Origin: REEB95 sp035934235
GTDB lineage: Bacteria; Pseudomonadota; Alphaproteobacteria; ATCC43930; CGMCC-115725
DNA length: 64,000 nt
Direction: 5' to 3'
NCBI GenBank assembly: GCA_035934235.1
Contig: DASYYB010000040.1
Span: forward strand, 1-64,000
Under the pieces are notes generated by a model. That model was not told where the DNA came from, ran no database searches, and worked only from the letters and a program-made list of their open reading frames with translations. Shown here one piece after another: positions 59,555 through 64,000 of the stretch (positions are counted from its first letter, which is position 1; every line of letters starts with the position of its first letter). The translations under genes and the position numbers were made by a program.

Positions 59555-59677
59555 CGCAGCTCGCCGGGAGAAGTCGAACAACGGCGAGCCATGGTTCGGG
59601 TGGCGTTTACCGCGTGAGCGCAGACGCCGAATTGACTGTCACACCTGATCCGAACCGTATCGGCAATCGAACGATCG

Positions 59678-59953
59678 TCATTGCAGCGCGCTCCTCGCCC
59701 TGACGTGCCACATCTGCACAGCCAGGATTTGCAGCGCCAAACGGCGACTTCGCTCACGCGCCGCCGCGCTCAGAGGCTCGCCGGGCGTGCCGGATACCGA
59801 ATGCATCACGGGCAGGGGTTTGACGTTCCAGGGCGCAAGGTGGCGCATGCGCCGGCGCGCAATCTTGATTTCGTCGACGCGTGAATCGGTCGGCTCGATA
59901 TTTCGCGGCACGGCGCTGAGCCGAGTATGCGGATGACGAACGACGGTGTTCAT
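59678..59953 (-). CDS. Small basic hypothetical protein
   Basis: A 91-residue basic protein preceded by AAGGGAGG, a very strong ribosome site. It has no signal peptide or transmembrane segment; it is Arg/His-rich with a helical C-terminus (Ala-Ala-Arg-Glu-Arg-Ser-Arg-Arg-Leu-Ala-Leu-Gln-Ile-Leu-Ala). No family is recognised. It lies between the two secreted-peptide genes. The hairpin at 59523 could end its transcript. Confidence 0.55.
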   Translation of the reverse strand: MNTVVRHPHTRLSAVPRNIEPTDSRVDEIKIARRRMRHLAPWNVKPLPVMHSVSGTPGEPLSAAARERSRRLALQILAVQMWHVRARSALQ

Positions 59954-60054
59954 GACGCGGCCTCCCTTGCCTGATCTATTGGCCGAAGCCGGGGAAGGAA
60001 AACCCGCGTCGAGCCGCCGCTTTTGTGACGGCGGCTTGACCGCGAGTATGGTCG

Positions 60055-60237
60055 TTAGTTGCCGAGTGCGGGCGACAGAGCCGCGTCGTTGCTGTACGGG
60101 CCGCTATTGTTGATGGCTGACGCGACATTGTGCTGCACGAACGCCTGTTGCACTTGGCCGGCGAGCGCCGCCTGGGCGATGGGAGCCGAGAGCGCAATGG
60201 CGAGAGTCAGCGTCCGCAGAATGGTGAGTGTACGCAT
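60055..60237 (-). CDS. Tiny secreted peptide B
   Basis: A 60-residue product with AAGGAGAA upstream. The signal peptide (about 1-26, ending Ala-Ala-Leu-Ala) and the mature part with Asn-Asn-Ser-Gly-Pro-Tyr-Ser-Asn and a Gly-Asn end match tiny secreted peptide A. It is the copy nearest to the divergent rpoH-like gene. The pair may be envelope stress or cell-cell factors, but that is not shown by the sequence. Confidence 0.65.
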   Translation of the reverse strand: MRTLTILRTLTLAIALSAPIAQAALAGQVQQAFVQHNVASAINNSGPYSNDAALSPALGN

Positions 60238-60339
60238 GAGACTTCTCCTTCGAATGGTGTGAGTTGGCCGGGATTGGCATCTCACAGCCGTTATATGGGC
60301 AGCGGTTCTGCCTTATTAATTGCGCGCCGCCGAATGCCC
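60238..60339 (-). repeat. Duplicated 5' region, copy B
   Basis: Partner of the region at 59323-59425. Both start with the same ribosome-site core and end with the same CCGRATGCCC on the plus strand (R = G or A). The duplication includes the likely promoter and leader of the secreted-peptide gene, so both copies should be expressed under the same conditions. Confidence 0.6.
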
Positions 60340-60547
60340 TATGCTGAACCTCCGAACAATCCCGCTTTAGCGCCATTTGGCCGGGGCTACGGACGTGATC
60401 GAGTCGGCAGCGCGCCCGAACGGTGGCGCGCTACGTGACGCCGGCGTTCATTGTTCGGCGCCGGCGCAAGGGGCCTTCCGATAAATCCGTCTAATCGCCG
60501 AGGCCCGGTTGTTGCACTCTGCGTGCACGCAAGACCACGAAGCGGGG
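60340..60547. other. Region between the secreted-peptide gene and the rpoH-like gene
   Basis: About 210 bases without a gene. It contains an eight-base stem hairpin (AGCGCGCC / GGCGCGCT with an eight-base loop, 60409-60432) in the leader or promoter area of the rpoH-like gene. No confident -35/-10 was identified. Confidence 0.4.
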
Positions 60548-61423
60548 ATGAAGGCCATGCACAGTCAGTCAGGTTCAGTGGCGCGCTTAATCAGCGAGGC
60601 GAAGCACTATCCGATCCTCACGCCGGAGCGCGAACGCGAAATCGCAATAGCGTGGCGCTCCGCGCACGATCGAGCGGCGCTCGACGAGTTGGTCGGCAGC
60701 CATTTGCGGCTGGTCATCAAGATCGCGCGCGGGTTTGCCGGTTACGGCTTGCCGCTTGCCGACCTCGTTGCCGAAGGAAATATCGGCTTGATGCAGGCGG
60801 CCAATAAATTCGAGCCCGAACGCGGCTTCCGCTTCTCAACTTATGCGATGTGGTGGATTCGCGCGGCGATCCAGGAATACGTCCTACGCTCCTGGTCGTT
60901 GGTGCGGATCGGCACCACGGAAGCACAGCGGAAGCTATTCTTCAACTTGCGGCGCCTTAAGGCGAATCTCGCAGCGTTCGCGCAAGGCGACCTTGCGCCC
61001 GAAACCGTCACCGCGATCGCCGACGAACTCTATGTGCCGGAAGGTGACGTGGTCGAGATGAATCGGCGGCTTGCCGGCGCCGACGCCTCCCTCAATGCAA
61101 GGGTCGCGACCGACTCCGACAGTGATTTCCTCGAACGCGTGCCGGACGAACGGCCAGATCAAGAGACGGTCGTCGGTGAAACCGAAGAGATCCAACGGCG
61201 CCGCGCGCTCCTTGGCATGGCGCTGGAGGCACTCAATCCGCGCGAGCGCGCGATCGTCATGGCACGCAAGCTCGAGGAAAAGCCGGCAACATTCGACGAG
61301 CTGTCGCAGCGCTTCGCTGTGTCACCCGAGCGCATCCGGCAAATCGAGATACGCGCCATTGCGAAGATGACCCGCTCTGTGGCCAACGTGAGCAAGCCTC
61401 ACGCCGTTCGCGTGGCCGCCTGA
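60548..61423 (+). CDS. RpoH-family alternative sigma factor
   Basis: A 291-residue sigma70-family protein of RpoH type. Region 2 has Asp-Leu-Val-Ala-Glu-Gly-Asn-Ile-Gly-Leu-Met and Thr-Tyr-Ala-Met-Trp-Trp-Ile-Arg-Ala-Ala-Ile-Gln-Glu-Tyr. The RpoH box Gln-Arg-Lys-Leu-Phe-Phe-Asn-Leu-Arg lies around 127-135. Region 4 has Asn-Pro-Arg-Glu-Arg-Ala-Ile-Val-Met-Ala-Arg-Lys. It directs heat/stress genes. An ATG nine bases downstream is also possible as start. Alphaproteobacteria often carry several rpoH genes, so this may be a secondary copy. Confidence 0.92.
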   Translation: MKAMHSQSGSVARLISEAKHYPILTPEREREIAIAWRSAHDRAALDELVGSHLRLVIKIARGFAGYGLPLADLVAEGNIGLMQAANKFEPERGFRFSTYAMWWIRAAIQEYVLRSWSLVRIGTTEAQRKLFFNLRRLKANLAAFAQGDLAPETVTAIADELYVPEGDVVEMNRRLAGADASLNARVATDSDSDFLERVPDERPDQETVVGETEEIQRRRALLGMALEALNPRERAIVMARKLEEKPATFDELSQRFAVSPERIRQIEIRAIAKMTRSVANVSKPHAVRVAA

Positions 61424-61458
61424 GCGATCTGCGGCGGCTTGCCGGACTCGTTATCGAT

Positions 61459-62367
61459 TCAGCGCGCCCCTTTGCCGCGGCGGGTCTGACGCAGGAAGTC
61501 CACCAACGCCTTCAACGCGGCAGGGATTTGGCGCCGGCTCGGGTAATAAAGCGAAAACGGCGGTATCACCGGCTGCCACCGTTCGAGCACCGACACCAGC
61601 CGGCCGTCGCCGATTTCCCGTTCGAACTGCGCGCACGGCACTTGCGCGAGGCCGATGCCATTGAGGATCGCCGATTCCATCAGGGTTTCGACGTTGACGA
61701 TGAGCGAGCCGCTCACCGCCAATTGGAGCGGTTTGCCGTCCCGTTGGAAGCGCCACGGCAGCATCGCTCCGCTTGGCAGACGGATGCGGATGCAATTGTG
61801 TTCGAGCAAGTCTTCCGGCGTTTGCGGCTCGCCTCGGCGGCTAAAATAGGACGGCGCCCCGACGACGGCCAATCGCCAACGGTCGGTGACTGGCACGGCG
61901 ATCATGTCGCGGTCGACGCGATCGTTGAGGCGAATCCCGGCGTCGAATTGCTGCGCGACGATGTCGACATTGGCGCCGTCGCTCAAGACTTCGACACGAA
62001 TATCGGGATAGCGCTGGAGGAATTTGGCCAGGATCACGGGCAAGACGAATTGCGCCACGGGCGGCGCGACGGTTAGCCGAAGGAGACCGGCTGGCTTGTC
62101 ACGGAACGTGTTAAGCGACTCGAAAGCGGCCTCGTACTCGTCGACCACCGGCCGCATCCGGGCGAGCAACGTGTCGCCGGCGACCGTCGGCACGACGCTG
62201 CGAGTGGTGCGATTGAGCAGGCGGACGCCGAGCCGCTCCTCCATGTTGCGGATTGTCTGGCTTAGGGTCGACGTCGAAATACCCAGCTGCTTCGCCGCAC
62301 GCGTGAAGTTGCGATGCTCGGCAACCGCCATGAATGCGCTGAGCTCGCCGAAATCCTTTCCCCGCAT
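61459..62367 (-). CDS. LysR-family regulator divergent from azoR
   Basis: A 302-residue LysR regulator, related to the one near the EmrAB pump (shared Glu-Leu-Ser-Ala-Phe-Met-Ala-Val-Ala start). The HTH is at about 5-60 and the ligand domain follows. The ATG before Arg-Gly-Lys-Asp was chosen because a longer start adds Pro/Cys-rich residues. It is divergent from azoR, with two inverted repeats between them, so it probably controls azoR. Confidence 0.92.
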   Translation of the reverse strand: MRGKDFGELSAFMAVAEHRNFTRAAKQLGISTSTLSQTIRNMEERLGVRLLNRTTRSVVPTVAGDTLLARMRPVVDEYEAAFESLNTFRDKPAGLLRLTVAPPVAQFVLPVILAKFLQRYPDIRVEVLSDGANVDIVAQQFDAGIRLNDRVDRDMIAVPVTDRWRLAVVGAPSYFSRRGEPQTPEDLLEHNCIRIRLPSGAMLPWRFQRDGKPLQLAVSGSLIVNVETLMESAILNGIGLAQVPCAQFEREIGDGRLVSVLERWQPVIPPFSLYYPSRRQIPAALKALVDFLRQTRRGKGAR

Positions 62368-62448
62368 GCGTTCATCATAAGGGCATCGCGGCGGCGCGGC
62401 CAATTCTTCGGTTTTCCGGTCGGTTGGGCTTCACACCTTTCGGCAGCG

Positions 62449-62530
62449 TCGAAAGACCCTTTCGAAGCAGCCCCAGTTCTCCGATGAAAGGGCCTGTCTT
62501 AACTCTTGGCGTAGATGCCGCTCGGCATCT
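62449..62530. promoter_or_regulatory. Two inverted repeats between lysR and azoR
   Basis: TCGAAAG-ACC-CTTTCGA (62449-62465) and AGATGCCG-CT-CGGCATCT (62513-62530) are perfect inverted repeats with arms of seven and eight bases. The first contains the T/A-spaced symmetry expected of LysR boxes; the second lies 30 bases before the azoR start and could be a second operator or a leader hairpin. They fit binding of the divergent LysR protein. Confidence 0.55.
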
Positions 62531-62560
62531 CGAGCGAATTCTTTGCCAAGGATACGAACC

Positions 62561-63169
62561 ATGAAACTCCTGCATGTCGATGCCAGCATCCTGGGCGCCA
62601 ACTCGATCAGCCGCCAGCTCAGCGCGGCGATCGTCAAACGCCTACACGACGCCAATCCGGCGATCGAGGTGAGCTATCACGATCTTGGCGCCGAGCCGAT
62701 CGGCCATCTGACCAGCGCGCATCTGGCGGCCGCGCAGGGCGCGACGCCGGAAGATCCGGCCCTGCAACGGGACCTGGCCCTCGGCCAGAAGGCGCTCGCG
62801 GACTTTCTCGCTGCCGACATCGTCGTCGTCGGCGCCCCGATGTACAATTTTTCGATCTCGTCGCAGCTCAAGGCCTGGATCGACCGGGTTTCCGTCGCCG
62901 GCAAGACGTTCCGCTATACCGCGAAGGGTCCCGAAGGCCTGGCCGGCGGCAAGCGCGTGATCGTTGCCTCGTCGCGCGGCGGCTTCTACGGACCGCAGAT
63001 GCCGACGGCGCCTCTGGATCACCAAGAAAATTATCTGCGCGGTGTCTTCGGTTTCTTCGGCATCACCGACCTCACGTTTATCCGCGCCGAAGGCGTCAAC
63101 GTTGGCCCGGATCAGCGCAAGGCGGCGATCGAGGCGGCGACCGCGGAGGTCGGCAAGCTCGCCGCGTGA
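62561..63169 (+). CDS. azoR: FMN-dependent NADH-azoreductase
   Basis: A 202-residue flavodoxin-fold quinone/azo reductase. Ser-Ile-Leu-Gly-Ala-Asn-Ser-Ile-Ser-Arg-Gln-Leu-Ser binds FMN phosphate, Pro-Met-Tyr-Asn-Phe contacts the flavin, and Ser-Arg-Gly-Gly-Phe-Tyr follows, all characteristic of AzoR. It reduces quinones and azo compounds with NADH. The ATG follows AAGGA. It is divergent from a LysR regulator, a usual arrangement. Confidence 0.95.
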   Translation: MKLLHVDASILGANSISRQLSAAIVKRLHDANPAIEVSYHDLGAEPIGHLTSAHLAAAQGATPEDPALQRDLALGQKALADFLAADIVVVGAPMYNFSISSQLKAWIDRVSVAGKTFRYTAKGPEGLAGGKRVIVASSRGGFYGPQMPTAPLDHQENYLRGVFGFFGITDLTFIRAEGVNVGPDQRKAAIEAATAEVGKLAA

Positions 63170-63193
63170 ACGCGCCGCCGGTCGAGCGCCGAA

Positions 63194-64000
63194 TCAGACA
63201 TCGAGATCGCGGACGAACTTCGCCTTTTCCTGGATGAACTGATAGCGCAGCTCCGGCTTGCGGCCCATCAGGCTCTCGACCAGCTTGACCGTCTGCTTGA
63301 AACTGCGCTCGCCTTTGGGCGGCAGCGTCACGCGCAGCAGCACACGCTTCGCCGGGTCCATGGTCGTCTCTTTCAGGAAACGCGGCGGCATCTCGCCCAG
63401 CCCCTTGAAGCGGCTGATCTCGACCTTGGCCTTGCTCTTGCCGAACGCCGTCTTCATCAGCTTGTCCTTGGCGTCGTCGTCGCGCGCATAGACTGTCGTG
63501 TCGCCTTGCTGGAGGCGATAGAGCGGCGGCACGGCGAGGAACAGCTTGCCGGTCTCGACCAGCTCAGGCATTTCGCGGAAGAAGAACGTCATCAGCAATG
63601 ACGCGATATGCGCGCCGTCGACGTCGGCGTCGGTCATGATGATGACGCGCTCGTAACGCAGCTTTGCGTCCTGGTAGCGTTCGCCGCTGCCGCAGCCGAG
63701 TGCGAGGATGAGGTCGGACAATTCCTGATTCTGCCGGAGACGTTCGGCGCCGGCAGAGGCGACGTTCAGGATCTTGCCACGAAGCGGCAGGATCGCCTGG
63801 CTCTCGCGCTGGCGCGCCTGCTTGGCCGAGCCGCCGGCGCTGTCGCCTTCGACGATGAAGATCTCGGTGCCGACCGGCGACGAGCGCGAGCAATCGGCGA
63901 GCTTGCCGGGCAAACGGAGCTTTCTCGTTGCGGATTTTCGGTCGAGCTCCTTCTCCTGGCGGCGGCGGAGGCGGTCTTCCGCGCGCTGAATGATGGTCTC
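63194..64000 (-). CDS. parE: DNA topoisomerase IV subunit B, C-terminal part (partial)
   Basis: The last 268 residues of a type II topoisomerase B subunit; the rest lies beyond the right edge. The Toprim signature Glu-Gly-Asp-Ser-Ala-Gly-Gly-Ser-Ala-Lys-Gln-Ala-Arg has Ala-Arg, which favours ParE over GyrB (Gly-Arg). Asp-Ala-Asp-Val-Asp-Gly and Phe-Lys-Gly-Leu-Gly-Glu-Met complete the metal and DNA-binding motifs. It separates daughter chromosomes together with ParC. It is convergent with azoR. Confidence 0.94.
   Translation of the reverse strand, partial: ETIIQRAEDRLRRRQEKELDRKSATRKLRLPGKLADCSRSSPVGTEIFIVEGDSAGGSAKQARQRESQAILPLRGKILNVASAGAERLRQNQELSDLILALGCGSGERYQDAKLRYERVIIMTDADVDGAHIASLLMTFFFREMPELVETGKLFLAVPPLYRLQQGDTTVYARDDDAKDKLMKTAFGKSKAKVEISRFKGLGEMPPRFLKETTMDPAKRVLLRVTLPPKGERSFKQTVKLVESLMGRKPELRYQFIQEKAKFVRDLDV

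Noticed and set aside
59446..59703. Open frame of 85 codons on the plus strand
   Set aside because: It runs through the strong hairpin at 59523 and has no ribosome site or domain.
1..64000. tRNA, rRNA, CRISPR, insertion sequence or prophage features
   Set aside because: None was seen: no cloverleaf-like intergenic sequence, no spaced repeat array, no transposase or integrase frame.

Overview
This is a GC-rich chromosomal window from an alphaproteobacterium. The flagellar gene content, the PAS_5-type protein, the RpoH-class sigma factor and the ParE signature suggest a Rhodospirillales-like lineage, but the sequence does not fix a genus. About two thirds of it (roughly 4.5-47.3 kb) is one nearly complete flagellar superlocus. 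No tRNA, rRNA, CRISPR array, insertion sequence or prophage was recognised.

Layout. (1) 0-4.4 kb: the tail of an RND efflux permease, a PepSY protein, a small secreted peptide, an OmpR-type two-component pair and a fused APS-kinase-like/nucleotidyltransferase protein. (2) 4.5-19.1 kb: PilZ-like protein, fliE, fliF, fliG, fliK, fliM, fliN, a first fliQ, flhA, fliA, motA, motB, a small membrane protein, fliH, fliI and fliJ. (3) 19.2-23.1 kb: fliL, fliO, fliP, a second fliQ, fliR and flhB, facing a flgN-like gene and flgA. (4) 24.3-35.5 kb: flgB to flgL in order, with one unknown small gene. (5) 35.5-41.8 kb: a 1268-residue sulfotransferase-like/multi-glycosyltransferase protein, then rmlC, rmlD and rmlA. 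(6) 42-47.3 kb: one flagellin, fliD, fliS, flgM and a double-HTH regulator. (7) 47.3-64 kb: housekeeping and accessory genes: PAS protein, lipoprotein, GT87-like glycosyltransferase, Rieske ferredoxin and reductase, a stand-alone RAM protein, an RhlE-like helicase, a hydrolase, an EmrAB-like pump with a LysR gene, a cluster of tiny genes next to an RpoH-like sigma factor, LysR/azoR, and the C-terminal part of parE.

How it works together. The flagellar block carries basal body, export gate, C-ring, stator, rod, hook, junction, cap and filament genes together with the sigma28 (FliA)/FlgM checkpoint and FliS/FliD. This logic resembles gammaproteobacteria more than the FlaF/FlbT scheme of Caulobacter. 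The glycosyltransferase and dTDP-rhamnose genes sit between the hook-junction genes and flagellin, which suggests filament glycosylation.

Main unusual signals: a shared element (TTGCCAAAA-N6-AAATCG) in front of several of these transcription units, one copy preceding the double-HTH regulator; two different FliQ genes; a FliM without its CheY-binding N-terminus; a sulfotransferase/glycosyltransferase megaprotein; a G13 tract in the ribosome-binding position of the RAM gene; and duplicated 5' regions in front of two tiny secreted-peptide genes.
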